A stretch of 64,000 bases of DNA. Origin: Chrysopilus asiliformis. Taxonomy: Eukaryota; Arthropoda; Insecta; Diptera; Rhagionidae. The stretch spans positions 27,887,487 to 27,951,486 of the forward strand of contig OZ035960.1 of NCBI GenBank assembly GCA_964034945.1, read 5' to 3'. Of this stretch, positions 33,097 to 46,800 are shown in pieces; positions within the stretch are counted from its first letter, which is position 1; each line of letters starts with the position of its first letter. The translations under genes were made by a program, and so were the position numbers. A model generated the notes under the pieces. The model made no database searches and was not told the DNA's origin. It worked only from the letters and a program-made list of their open reading frames with translations.

Positions 33097-35279
33097 GGTC
33101 CTAAACAATAAAAATATACGTTGTTTTGGATTTTCTCGTAAATGGTTATAGATATCGTGTTTTAGTTTTTTTTTTGAATTATTGTTTTTATCTAAATTTA
33201 AAAGTTCAACGCTGCAATTTTTCCACAAAATTTCAATTTGTCATTTGTAATGCAAATGTTCTTCATGATGAAAATTAATTGAAAAAATCCTTTATACTTC
33301 AACTTTAAAGGGTCGATGTAATATCAGTATCTAAGGTATTATGACAGAATTAGTATTTATAGAGTTAATTTACATAATGTGTTTAGTAATAATCCATGTA
33401 AGATTAACATGAGGCAGATGGTTTTCCTTATACATATATGTACGTGTATCTACATGAAAATATAAATTCTACTAGCTGTTTATATGCTTTAAAGGACTTT
33501 TTCTCTATCTAAATTTATTCACATATTTTATTCACGTATGCAGATTTACAAATATGTATTTTGGTTAATTTCTGGAGTTTGTGGGATGTATGTAATAAAT
33601 TTTCATCAGCTGAATCATGCCATCGAATTACAAAAAATCGATCCTACTTTGGGGTACAGTTTAACATCCGGCCAAAGGCAAAATCTGTTCAGCTCAACCG
33701 GATTTTGTGGGAAGTTTACGAGCTAACGCTCAGATTGTACCCACAACGGATTGATTGAAGTGATAGTAAAGTACATGATAGCAGTTAAGGATGGGAAAAA
33801 ATCGTATGTTATCATCATGGACATCATCGCCAAGATCATCAGACGTAATTCTGATTTTCCTCAAGTTGTTAAAAGAAAATTCCGATCCGATTTTCTGCTG
33901 GCGCTTCGAAAAATCCTTTTTCATCCCTATCAGGATACTTTAGTTTTTCCCTCATATCGTTTTCTTTTTCCTTCGTTTCCTCGTTTTTTTTTTTGTATTA
34001 TTTTGACCGGGATTAGGGATTTTTGGCTTGCTTCTACCGCTTTAGTAGCAATAAGAACCGCAGTAACTCGCCCTTTATGTGTAACTAAACGTGCCCATGT
34101 TGTGTAGACTTAGACTTTAAGTTAATTCTGCTATGCTCCGGCATTATTACGCCATTATGGATCCCGTGGCAAGTTAAGAAATATCCCCAAAAGCCGCCAC
34201 CAACTCCTACACCCATCCAGTAAGCTCCACCACCTACAATTACTTGTACAGCGACAGCAGCAATAGTGAACCAACGCTAAGGAATATACTTGTATAAAGG
34301 AAAAAGCCACTTAGTATTCCGTGTTCTGAACCGTAATAAATATTGATTTTCCCGGGTAAATTTATGCGACAACTCATACTTTTTTATGTTTTAATTTGTA
34401 CGGCTCTTTAGTGAAAATGTATGTTGGGACATACTCTTTTACAATAGCTTCCATGGCTTATTTTTGCTAGGCAAGACAGCACAACCTCCATCTGTATTTG
34501 TGTTCACAAGGAAATGAAATTTGTTCAAGGGAAAACATGAATATTATTCTCGAGTTGAATTTTCTCTAAACTTTACGAATGGATTAACCTTATTAGAGTT
34601 GATTTGAGCTATTGCGGTCACGATATGGGGTGAACTGAGGGGGTTTTTTTTCTTTTCCTGAATAAATTCCAAGTGGGTGGATATAACGAGAACTTGGCCT
34701 CACGCGCGTTTGGTTGCTACGAGCACACATTTTTTATTAGCAGTGGTTTTTATCCTAATAATAATTATATTAACTTTAAATTAACATATAAACAAAAACA
34801 CAATTTGTTGCATAAAAACTTTTTTTTTATGAGGGATGATTTATCTTTGCTTTCTTAGTCAAAAATATTTTCCTCAACCAATAGTAGGACAGGTTTTTGT
34901 TATTCACATACTGTGAATGTATTTTGAAAGATAATTTTGAGCTGAAAAAAAAAAAATAATGTATAAGTCTGTGTCGTCAAATTTTTTAGTAAATGATCTT
35001 TAAAGTTTTCCAAGCATTCATCGTTCAAACATCTATATCTATATCTCTTTATTTTTATCTCTTTCTTCCGCGGTTTTTCCCTACATTCAAATAAAAAATT
35101 GGTCATATGGATAAAATCATTGTTTAATTAACAAATTTTTTATCCCATATTTTTTGTTAAATTAACAAAGGGGAATTTAGACCTCGGTAAATGAAAAAAT
35201 TGCTCATATGGTTATAAATGTTGTTAAATTAACCAAATTTTTGTTAAAATCACAAAAAAATTGTCAATTGCAACAAATA
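33097..35279. other. Intergenic region with unidentified coding-like pieces
   Basis: No assigned gene. Around 33560-33900 several short frames in better-balanced composition occur on both strands. On the minus strand, 34276-34088 reads as 62 codons plus stop from a plausible acceptor (CCTTAG). It contains VIVGGGAYWMGVGVGGGFWG and FLTCHGIHNG, and I cannot place it in a family. A T-rich run at about 33985-33997 would be an A-rich run downstream of that frame. Confidence 0.4.
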
Positions 35280-36376
35280 CCGACAGACAGATCGACAGAC
35301 CGACCGACAGACATACCGACAGACAGACCGACAGACACACCGACAGACAGACAGACAGACTGACGGACAGACCGACAGACAGACAGACCGACAGACCGAC
35401 AGACAAACCGACTGACAGACCGGCAGACCGACCGACAGACATACCGACAGACAGACCGACAGACACACCGACAGACAAACCGACAGACAGACCGACAGAC
35501 AGGCAGACCGACAGACAGACCGACAGACAGACAGACAGACTGACAGACTGACAGACTGACAGACTGACAGACTGACAGACTGACAGACCGACAGACAGAC
35601 CGACAGACAGACCGACAGACAAACCGACTGATAGACCGGCAGACATACCGACAGACAGACCGACAGACACACCGACAGACAAACCGACAGACAGACCGAC
35701 AGACAGGCAGACCGACAGACAGACCGACAGACAGACAGACAGACTGACAGACTGACAGACTGACAGACTGACAGACTGACAGACTGACAGACTGACAGAC
35801 TGACAGACTGACAGACTGACAGACTGACAGACTGACAGACTGACAGACTGACAGACTGACAGACTGACAGACTGACAGACTGACAGACTGACAGACTGAC
35901 AGACTGACAGACTGACAGACTGACAGACTGACAGACTGACAGACCGACAGACAGACCGACAGACAGACCGACAGACAGACCGACAGACAGACCGACTGAC
36001 AGACCGGCAGACAGACAGACCGACATACCGACAGACCGACAGACAGACAGACAGACTGACAGACCGACAGACAGACCGACAGACAGACCGACAGACAGAC
36101 CGACAGACAAACCGACTGACAGACCGGCAGACCGACCGACAGACATACCGACAGACAGACCGACAGACAGACCGACAGACAGACCGACAGACAGACCGAC
36201 AGACAGACCGACAGACAGACCGACAGACAGACCGACAGACAGACCGACAGACAGACCGACAGACAGACCGACAGACAGACCGACAGACAGACCGACAGAC
36301 AAACCGACAGACAGACCGACAGACAGACCGACAGACAGACCGACAGACAGACCCACAGACAGACTGGCAGACAGAT
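35280..36376. repeat. GACA/GACC microsatellite array, about 1.1 kb
   Basis: A degenerate 4/8-base array of ACAGACAG, ACAGACCG and ACAGACTG words. A homogeneous (GACAGACT)n block lies at about 35725-35943, and longer recurring blocks (ACCGACTGACAGACCGGC near 35407, 35623 and 36111) indicate larger-scale duplication. On the minus strand it is open in frame (380 codons of Leu-Ser-Val-Gly/Cys); this is not a gene. The right flank (ATTTTGCCTGAAACGGATTT) matches, inverted, the sequence near 38125-38150, so the array belongs to a dispersed element (family C). Confidence 0.93.
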
Positions 36377-36920
36377 GTACGGACATTTTCATAATTTTGC
36401 CTGAAACGGATTTCGTAATGATGAAAAATATTCTCTCTGCTATTTTCTAGGTGAGCCTATACAGATTAGTTTTTTGTACATATCTTGTTTCCAGTGAGTG
36501 TTATGCAAAAACATTTAAACCCATATTTTATAGTAAATTTAATGGGCTATAATCACCATTTAGATTTTTTTTTCTTAAGTCAAGCCAGTTAGGAATTATA
36601 ATGTTTGCTTGCTAAAAATTCGGTAATGTTTTTTTAGCTCAAAATAATCTTTCAGAATCCAGAGCAGTTTTTTTTTTAAATTGTTCTGTATATGCGAAAT
36701 ATTTGAAAAATTAAAAGAATTTATGAAGCACACTAAATAATATTTATTGTGATTTCACATTGAAAAGAAATGGCAGGTATATAAAATAATAATTTTGTTG
36801 CCAAAATTATTAATGGATGTTGAAAATTAATAATACGTAAAGAAAACATTTGAGTTATGGTACGTTAAATTCGGAGATTTGGTATATTTATTTGTGTTTT
36901 TTGCTTAAATTTTTTACTTT
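36377..36920. other. Intergenic spacer upstream of lipase D
   Basis: AT-rich sequence without recognised genes; the first about 50 bases belong to the family C flank of the GACA array. Confidence 0.45.
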
Positions 36921-36926
36921 TATAAA
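36921..36926 (+). promoter_or_regulatory. Possible TATA box of lipase D
   Basis: TATAAA lies 52 bases before the ATG of lipase D, a spacing similar to the TATA words before lipases A and F. No clear initiator was identified. Confidence 0.35.
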
Positions 36927-36972
36927 TCATTTTGGTTCGCACTGAATCAAGTTGGTTTTACCTGAATCAAGT

Positions 36973-39900
36973 ATGGAAAAAGTAAAAATTTTATTATTTC
37001 TAATTTTGTGTTTCTTTCGCTTTGGGCAGTGTCTTGATATATTGTCGAAATTGTATCTTAAAAGTTTTAATGAGAGCAGTGATGTTTTTGAAGACAGTTT
37101 TTTAACTGTGGTAAGTTGGTTTTTAGAAGCTGTCCATAAAATACGGATCAATTTTATTACGACGGTACTAACACCTCAGAGCTTTTATAAGAACAGAGGT
37201 TCAAATTATATTGAGCAGCAAAATATGGCGTGAAATTTGGGAATTTATCATTAGCTCGAAAGCTTTACGAAAGCTTTTTTCTGCTTGTGCTAATGATAAA
37301 TTCCCAAATTCCACGCCATATTTTTACTGCTCAATATAATTTGAACCTCTGTTCTTATAAAAGCTCTGTGCTATCACCATACAAAAGATCGACAAAAAAA
37401 CAAAAACCGTGACGAAGGGTGGGTACGAAAGGCCGAAAATTAGCGTGACGTGTTTTATGAACAGCTCGTTATTAAAACAATTTTGTTTTCTATTCTTCAC
37501 GGGCTTGTGGGCCCGTCGCCGTAGCAGAGTTAACGTTTTTTATACAACTTTTAGAAATACCATAAAACCCCAGATATCACATCCTTGTAAAATCTTGAGA
37601 AAAAATTTGAAATTTCAAAATTTTGAAGTGATCAACGACCTCAAAAAACCCCCTAATGTCGATTTTGCTGAAAAAAAATGAGAAAAGAGTATTTTCGGTG
37701 TCCCTATGGGACCTTCTATATTAAATTTTGATATTACCGCACCAGATTCGTGATGAACGACTTCGACAATCCCCGAAGGGGATTTTAAAGCCTTCTAACT
37801 CCCAGGATTTGTGCTAAAATCATAGCTTTAAAAAAACAAACCCCTCATTCATCCCCCGTTTACTGCCTTGAGGGTGGAATTTCGCAAAATTCCATCACAG
37901 TCGCTGTCTACGTTACGGAAGAAGGATGTATGGATGAGTTGTTCGCGGATTCCGGTCTCTTCATCCTCATCGGCCTTCGCTCTCGCGCGGAAACTATCTA
38001 TATATGTAAGATATATTTTAATGGGTCAAAAATTTCGGTAAATGATAACATCTCTAAGTTTGGAAACCCAAATTAAATTCCTTGAAGGATTCAAGAGATA
38101 TCAAGAAATGCTCTGTGATCAGCACGAAATCCGTTGCAGGCAAAATTATGAGGATTTCCGTGTCTGTCGTTTGTCGATCTGTCTGTCTGTCTATCTGTCG
38201 GTTATGTCCGGTCACTGTTCTTAAAAAATTCGAGAACGCGTTGAGCTAGCGACTTGAAATTTTTTGTAAATTAGTTTTACGAAAATCGCAGTTTTCTATC
38301 CACTTTTGGAAAACTAACGTCAGCCACGACAGATACCTCTCATACAATTTTTTTAAATGAAGAAACCTTTGCGCTTTTGGGAAAAAATGAATATAACTAA
38401 ATTTAAAGTATATAAAATTTTCTAAATTTTTTGTCCTAACGGTTTATACGTGTTTCTCTTACGGATCTCAAGAAAAAAACAGACAAAAATAAATTGCATT
38501 TTATACATAGATAGTAAAACTAAAGATTAAATAACTAAAGATAAGAAACAAATTGTATCGAATTTCGAAAATTGTATCGAATTTCGAAAATTGTATCGAA
38601 ATTTGTTTGGGCACATTTTGCAACGAGTATACGTTGCTATTTTCGTAGAATTTCGACCCAAGGCTTCCATCGAAATTTGATGGACATCGAAATTCGTTAC
38701 ATTTGGATTGATTGATATGCGATGCCTCGTATATGACGAAAATTATGATTTATGTAACATCAACTTCAATAACGGATTGGAGCAAATTTCGTAAATTTTT
38801 CATTCGAACTTTTTTTTATAATATAGTATTTTTTATAAATTTAATGTATATTTAGCCAGAAATGATCGAGAAATACGGTTACCCGATTGAGGTGTACAAA
38901 ATTATAACGAAAGACGGTTATATTTTGGAACTTCATCGAATAATAAACAAAGGTCGACAACCGGCACTTTTATGGCATGGATTGTTGGATTCATCCGCTG
39001 CGTATATAATTCTAGGACCAAAAAAATCACTAGGTAAGAATAAATTAATTAATTTTAAATTTAAATATTAAATCGCATATTAATAATAATAAAAAAATCG
39101 TACGATTGGAACAAATTCTAACCTACAAAAAGTTTTTTTTTCACAAATTTTTCGTTATATCTATTAAAACTCATAAAGAGTCTAAATATTTAATTCTTGT
39201 TTATTTATTGTTTCACAAAACATCCAAATTTAAAATTAAAACCAAACCTAAAAATCGAATGCAACTCTCCTCCTACGGCGTTTTTCGATTCGACGTGGCT
39301 TGGGATGGGCTGTTCTATTGAATCGCGATCGACTTCGGTTGGAATATGCCAGAAAGCGCTAAAAAGTTAGCAAAAAATAAAAAAAAAAGGAAAATCTGGA
39401 TAAATATTTTCCTCGCAAAAAGGAGTGTCGGATCAAAATTAGATTACAAAATTTGACCCTGACAAATAGACAGACACGACAGCAAGCTAAATAAAAGCTT
39501 TTAAAAATCGGGATCGCGAAAAAAGAAACGTTGGCAACCAGGGCGCTAAATGGTCAAACAATCATAACATTTATTTCCTTCAGGCTACATTCTTTGGGAT
39601 CTTGGATATGACATTTGGCTGGGAAATTCTCGTGGATCACGATACTCTAGGAATCATACAACTCTCGATCCAGATGGTAGAGAATTTTGGGAATTTAGCT
39701 GGCACGAAATGGCCATTTACGATTTACCTGCAACAATTGATTTTATTACAAAAGAAACTAAATTTGAAAGACTTTTCTACGTTGGACATTCGCAGGTGAC
39801 ATTTTTTTTTCTTTTTCATCGAATTGATCTTTACTCAACCCTTTTTTTTTTGAAATAGGGTACGACTTCGTTTTTTATAATGGCCTCTCAACTTCCGAAA

Positions 39901-40705
39901 TATCAGAAAAGAATCATTCAAATGCATGCCTTGGCTCCGGTCGTTTATCTGACACACGTTCGAGGTGCAATCGCGTGTTTCTTTCAAGAGAATATGCAGA
40001 CAGCGATTGTATGAGTGATATCAACATTTTTAAAAAAAACTACTATTATTTTTGAATTGTTTTTCAACAAAAGCCTTATTATATTTTACAGAAAACCACG
40101 CATGCAATGGGGATTCATGAGTTATTTCCAAATCTCTCTGTTCTCCGTATTTTAGGGCAAACCATTTGCAGAGACAACTCGACAATTCAAAGTTTCTGTT
40201 CGAATTTACTTTTCTTAATTGGTGGTTTTAATCCTGGGCAAATGAATAAGGTTACCTAAATTTTTTTTTGAAAATCTTTTAAGAGCTGTGATTAAGAGTG
40301 AACATTTTCCAGTCTTTGCTTCCAGTGATTTTTGGACATATACCGTCTGGATCATCAATGCGGCAATTAATCCATTACGGGCAAGTAGCATCAACCGGAA
40401 AATTCCGACAATTTGATTTCGGTCATTTGGGCAATATGGCACGATATCAATCATTAGATCCACCTTATTATGATCTTTCGAATGTGAGAGTGAAAACTTA
40501 TCTCTACTATGGAGAAAATGACTATTTAAGTGGCCCCGATGATGTCATCGAAATAACCAAAATACTACCAAATATTGTCCAAAATTACAAAGTACCATTG
40601 GATGGATTTAATCACTTTGATTTTATCTGGGCAATTGATATTCGTCAACTGGTCTACAATCAACTTATCGACAACTTTGAATCAGAGAAACAACCAATCA
40701 AATAA
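36973..40705 (+). CDS. Lipase D: secreted acid lipase (6 exons)
   Basis: Exons are 36973-37110, 38856-39033, 39584-39795, 39859-40008, 40092-40250 and 40313-40705, with phases 0,1,0,0,0, giving about 409 residues. A signal peptide ([20 protein letters not shown]) is followed by a short linker. Exon 2 has [20 protein letters not shown] and WHGLLD. The elbow is GHSQ-GT with Ser175; Asp349 (GENDY) and His380 (FNHFD) complete the triad. Like lipase A it has HIPSGSS in the last exon and a 53-codon exon 5 with [17 protein letters not shown], so A and D form one subgroup and B, E and F another, although they are interleaved. Intron 1 (about 1.75 kb) carries a foldback element and a family C repeat. 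Expected product: a secreted triacylglycerol or ester hydrolase. Confidence 0.92.
37177..37368. mobile_element. Foldback MITE in lipase D intron 1, 192 bp
   Basis: Two arms of about 80 bases are almost perfect complements (left CAGAGCTTTTATAAGAACAG; the right arm ends with its complement) separated by a loop of about 35 bases. The transcript of intron 1 would fold into a long hairpin. No coding sequence or clear target duplication. Confidence 0.85.
37970..38300 (+). repeat. Dispersed repeat family C copy with short GTCT tract
   Basis: It contains CACGAAATCCGTTGCAGGC, AAAATTATGAGG and a short TGTCTGTCTGTCTATCTGTC tract at about 38181-38201. The first two match, inverted, the right flank of the GACA array at 36377-36420, so this is a short-tract relative of that element. 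Confidence 0.6.
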
Positions 40706-40884
40706 TTATAAACAAAATGAAATTTAAAACTATATAAATATTTTTATCACCATACATTATTACAAAGCAATTGGATAATTTTAAACAATTCAAAATAAAT
40801 ATCTTGTTTGTGTTATTGTTTCGAAACAATGTTTTTTAAATGCCTCGTTAGTTTTTTAAAAGTTCAGTAGAATTGCGACCTCTG

Positions 40885-43800
40885 ATGATAATGGAAGCTT
40901 TAAATGTTGTTTACTACGCAGCCCTTTTATTGTTACTATGTCGAATTTCTGAGAAAATGGTGCAATGTGAAGATGAATCGGAAGCTCAAGACTTTTATAG
41001 CAATTTTCCTCGTGAGGTGCTTGAAGATGCTGAACTTGAGGTTGTAAGTATTTTTTTGTGGAAAGTCCTTTTTTACAGAACTTTAAAACTAAGGTCTCTG
41101 TAAAAGTCTATTACTTACAAGCTTTTATTCGGTTTTACTTCTTAGTTGGATTTTAAAGCTTGTGGCCTAATTTCGATCTATTTCTGCATATCAAATTGAT
41201 TTGAACTTCGCACCCTTACATAATTTCGATGACAATACCATACTAATACATAGATAAGAAAAACAAGATGGCGATTGTCAGGCATCATGTTGTCTAAATT
41301 AACTATATCAATTACTTCTCTTGTGGATTATTAACCTCTTCAGACCCTCTGCTCATACACTGGTTTACTAATATATTAATTCTGTGATTTCAATTATGAT
41401 TGTGTCCCAAGATATTTCTTATAAAAAAATAGTATACTCCCTCTATTGATGCATTTCATTGGAAACACATGCCATTACAGTAATTCCCGGATAACTGCAC
41501 ATGGGAAAATCATGGATTTCTTGTGCAGTTACGAGGGTTTGCGCTTATCCAATACTCCTTTAACAGCAAAAATTGTCCACTTATGCGAGACGCTTTTTAT
41601 TACAGGAAATTGTGCACTTATCAGGTTCCCTAATTGCAGAAAATTGTGCATTTACTTTCTAGGATTGTGAGATCACAACATAATTGCACTGTTCTCTACA
41701 CTTTCCAGTGGGATATAAAGATATATACACATGATCAAGAAAATATAACAAAATAACTTTTTTCTTGAAAAAAAAAATGGAAACGACCACTTGTGCTCTT
41801 ATCCGAGAAAAAATATATCACGGAGAAACTTAATTTAAGACAATTTTTCGTGCAGTAATAGGGGGTTTGCTCTTAAGCGGGTTGCAGTTAAGCGATAAAT
41901 ATTGTATGAAATTCATAAAAATGTGCACGGGGGTTGAATTACTGTTGCTTATAAAGGTTGTGCTGCTATACAGGGCTTACTGTAATGGTAATTTTTTGTC
42001 AAAAAAGAAACAAATCAAAAAAAAATTCTCTTTGTATTGTGTTCCAATAAAATCAGAAAACTATATCTGTGGCAACAAGTCATAAGGGCCTAAGTCGATT
42101 TTCAGATCAAGATAAAAAGATCTGTATTTACTTTAATAGACAGAGCAATTTGGCTTAGCCTAAAAACAGACTTAGGTCCTTATGACTTGTTGCCACAGAT
42201 ATTTAATTTTTTCCCTTTTAAAAATTCAGGTCTGAAGGGGTTAAATGACAAAGCTAGGTAAAATTATCATAAACAATTCAAGAAAAAAACTGTCATCTGT
42301 CTGTTTGTCTATCTGTCAGGGTCAAATCTTGCAATCTATGTTTGACTCACTTCCACTCATCCGATTGATTTGAAATTTTGGACGTATACATAATTCCGAT
42401 GACAATACAATATTATCACTACTTTGTACCTGTAAGGATAACGAAAGGATCTGTACAAATAACTTGATTATCCTTTTCCTCAAATTTCCCGGAAACAAAA
42501 ATCTCATCTGAAGTTATTGGTGTCGCTGAATGGCATTAAGAAGTCTATAAGGATAACGGAAGGTCCTGTAACTATAGCGTGATTAATCTTTTCCTTAAAT
42601 TTTCTGGGAAAAAAATCAGCTGGAGGTTTTTGAGGTCGCTGACTCGGTTTCTGGAGTCAGAAAGTCCATAAGGATATCACAAAGACAATGATATACATAT
42701 GTTCGAAGACTAAAAAGTATTTATAATTGTGGCGATAGATAGACGTCATTTTGGATTTTTAGTCATACTTATCAAATACAAAATGACTAAAAAAATCGAA
42801 CTTTTTTTTTTTTAAAAAAAGCGTTTATTTTAAAAAACATAGTAAAAAGAAAAAAATGTTTTTTTTTTTGGCGCTGTGTTTCAAAAATAATAGCGAGATA
42901 AAAACATAAAAAATAATATAATAGGGCTATTCACTCTTTATCGTAGTTGATCGTAAACTCGTAGAATCGTAAATAAAATCGTAGTTTTTTGACAGTTCTC
43001 CATACAAATTTTTTTACGACGAAAACTACAATCAGTGTTGGGCAAAACGGCGTAAAAAACAGTTTTTTACATTTTTCACGTAAAAAACGTAAAAAACTGG
43101 TAAAAAACGTAAAAAAACCGTAAAAAACGTAAAAAATAGTAAAAAACCTAAAAATGGGACATCGCAGTTCCTACAAAGTATGACAGTCTGTTTTAAAGTT
43201 TTTCTCAGCATTTTATTAGAGATCCTATAATATAGAGAGTGGACATCAGCACTTAATAGACTGTACTACTAAGTAGGACAGTCTATTAACTCAAATTAGA
43301 ACAGTTGTTTGAATGGAATTTTTCCAGTTTTTAGAATTTCTTTTCCCGTTTTTCAGTTTTGTTTCAATTTACGCCTTCGGAATGAGTCTCCTTGTGTTTA
43401 AAAACGATTTTTTGATGCAAACTTTAAAATTACGCTTATTGCTGCAAGAACTAGTCCAAATATGTTTCTTTAACCCTTTCATGCATACATTTTTCTATGG
43501 AATTAATTTTCACGGTTTTTGGTATCCGAGGGTTTTTTTTTACGAATCTGAAGTCAAAACTTCAAAAATCAAAATGGCGGACCAATATGGCGGTCAAAAA
43601 AGATAAAATTCATTAGATTACGCTGAAAACTAGTACGTAATTTTATCTTTTTCGACCGCCATATTGGATCCGCCATTTTGAATTTTGAAGTTTTGACTTC
43701 AGATTCGTAATTAGCGACCCCAAAAACCTTTATAAAGCTAATTACCGATTTTTTTAACTGTAATAGATTTGCCACAGTTTCATTTAATCTGCAAAAAGCT

Positions 43801-46800
43801 ACTTTTTTGCTCTTTATTTATTTATAAAATGCAGTAATTATAAAAAAAAGCGCATATTACTTTTTTTTCATAACAATTGATGTCCTAGGATACTTACGAA
43901 ATGAATTTAGTCAATATAAGTGCATGAAATATATGTTATAATATTAAAAAACTGAATTAGAAAAGGTGTTGTTATACAACAACACTGCAACAAAGGGTTA
44001 AAATAGCCCATATGTCGCAAATCTCTCCACATTATTCACATTAATTAACGTTAAAATGAGTAGGCGGACGTAATGTAATGATAGGTTATAAACAGTTTTT
44101 GAACTCCGAGTTTAAAATCTTTTTCACTTTCAAGAGGAAATGCTTTTGAATTCTTTTCTGTGTTTGCTGAAGACTATTAAGCTTTTTATTGTTCTAAGGT
44201 GATTTATTTACAAATAATTACTATATTTAGTGAATGGCTACTTATTAAAATTTTTATCATCAATGTTTCAGGTTTTTTACAGTTTTTTAAGTTTTTTACG
44301 TTAAAATTGAGGTTTTTACGCGTAAAAAACTAGGTAAATTACTTTACGTAAAAAACCGGCACAACACTGTTTGATGCCGTACTTTGGTGCCGTACTTTGG
44401 TGCCCTACTTTGGTGCCCTACTTTGGCGCCCTACTTTGGTGCCGTACTTTGGTGCCGTACTTTGGTGCCGTACTTTGGCACCGCACTTTTTTTGGTGCCG
44501 CACTTTTTTTAGTGCCGCACTTTTTTTGGTGCCGTATTTTTTTTTGGTGCCGTACTTTTTTTGGTGCCGTACTTTTTTTGGTGCCGCACTTTTTTTGGTG
44601 CCGCACTTTTTTTGGTGCCGCACTTTTTTTAGTGCCGCACTTTTTTTGGTGCCGTATTTTTTTTTGGTGCCGTACTTTTTTTGGTGCTGCACTTTTTTTG
44701 GTGCCGCACTTTTTTTGGTGCCGCACTTTTTTTGGTGCCGCACTTTTTTTGGTGCCGTACTTTTTTTGGTGCCGTACTTTTTTTGGTGCCGCACTTTTTT
44801 TGGTGCCGTACTTTGGTACCGTAATTTGGTGCTGCACTTTCTTTGGTGCCATAATTTTTTTGGTGCCGCACTTCTTTTGGTGCCGCACCTTTTTTGGTGC
44901 CGCACCTTTTTTTGGTGCCGTACTCTTTTTTGGTGCCGTACTTTTTTTGGTGCCGTACTTTTTTTGGTGCCGCACTTTTTTTGGTGCCGCACTTTTTTTG
45001 GTCCCGCACTTTTTTTGGTGCCGCACCTTTTTTGGTGCCGCACTTTTTTTGGTGCCGCACCTATTTTGGTGCCGCACCTATTTTGGTGCCGCACCTTTTT
45101 TGGTGCCGCACTTTTTTTGGTGCCGCACCTTTTTTTTGGTGCCGCACCTTTTTTGGGGCCGCACCTATTTTGGTGCCGCACCTTTTTTGGTGCCACCTCC
45201 ACACCTCCACACCTCCACCTCCACACCTCCACACCTCCACACCTCCGCACCTCCGCACCACAATACCTCCACACCTCCACACCTCCGCACCACCACACCT
45301 CCACACCTCCACACCTCCACACCACCACACCTCCACACCTCCACACCTCCGCACCTCCACACCTCCGCACCTCCGCACCTCCACCTCCACACCTCCACAC
45401 CTCCACACCTCCACACCTCCACACCTCCCCACCACCGCACCACCGCACCACCGCACCTCCACACCTCCACACCTCCACCTCCACACCTCCACACCTCCAC
45501 ACCTCCACCCTCACACCTCCACCTCCACACCTCCACACCTCCGCACCTCCACACCTCCGCACCTCCACACGTCCGCACCTCCACACCTCCGCACCTCCGC
45601 ACCTCCACACCTCCGCACCACCCCACCTCAGCACCTCCACACCACCGCAACGCCGCACCCCAACACCTCCGCACCACCACACCTCCACACCTCCACACCT
45701 CCGCACCTCCACACCTCCGCACCACCGCACCTCCGCACCACCGCACCCCAACACCACCACACCTCCACACCTCCCCACCACCGCACCACCGCACCACCGC
45801 ACCTCCACACCTCCACACCTCCACCTCCACACCTCCACACCTCCACACCTCCACACCTCCGCACCACCCCACCGCCACACCTCCGCACCTCCACACCTCC
45901 GCACCACAACACCTCCACACCTCCACACCTCCACACCTCCACACCTCCACACCTCCACACCACCACCACCACCTCCACACCTCCACACCTCCACACCTCC
46001 GCACCACCCCACCTCCGCACCCCCACACCTCCACACCTCCACACCTCCGCACCACCACACCTCAACACCTCCACATCTCCACACCTCCACACCTCCACAC
46101 CTCCGCACCCCCGCACCCCCACCTCCACCTCCACACCTCCACACCTCCACACCTCCGCACCCTCACACCTCCACACCTCCGCACCCTCACACCTCCACAC
46201 CTCTACACCTTCACACCTCCATACCTCCGCACCACCGCACCTCCACACCTCAGCACCACCACACCTCCACACCTCCACACCTCCACACCTCCACACCTAC
46301 ACACCACCACCTCCACACCTCCACCTCCACACCTCCACACCTCCACACCTCCACCTCCACACCTCCACCTCCACACCCCCACCTCCGCACCTCCACCTCC
46401 ACACCTCCACACCTCCACACCACCACACCTCCACACCTCCACCTCCACACCCCCGCACCGCCACACCTTCACACCTCCGCACCTCCGCACTTCCGCACCA
46501 CCGCACCACCGCACCTCCACACCTCCACACCTCCACACCTCCACACCTCCACACCTCCACACCTCCACACCTCCCCACCACCACACCTCCACCTCCACCT
46601 CCACACCTCCACCTCCACACCTCCACCTCCACACCTCCACCTCCACACCTCCACATCCACACCCTAACCTCCACACCTCCACCTCCACACCTCCACACCC
46701 CCGCACCTACACACCTCCACACCACCACACCTCCGCACCACCACACCTCCACACCTCCGCACCGTAACACCTCTGCACCTCCGCACCTCCGCACCACCGC

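Noticed and set aside
35224..36392. Minus-strand frames of 152 and 380 codons (Leu-Ser-Val-Gly/Cys repeats)
   Set aside because: Translation of the GACA microsatellite. Repetition at 4/8 bases without a stop explains it.
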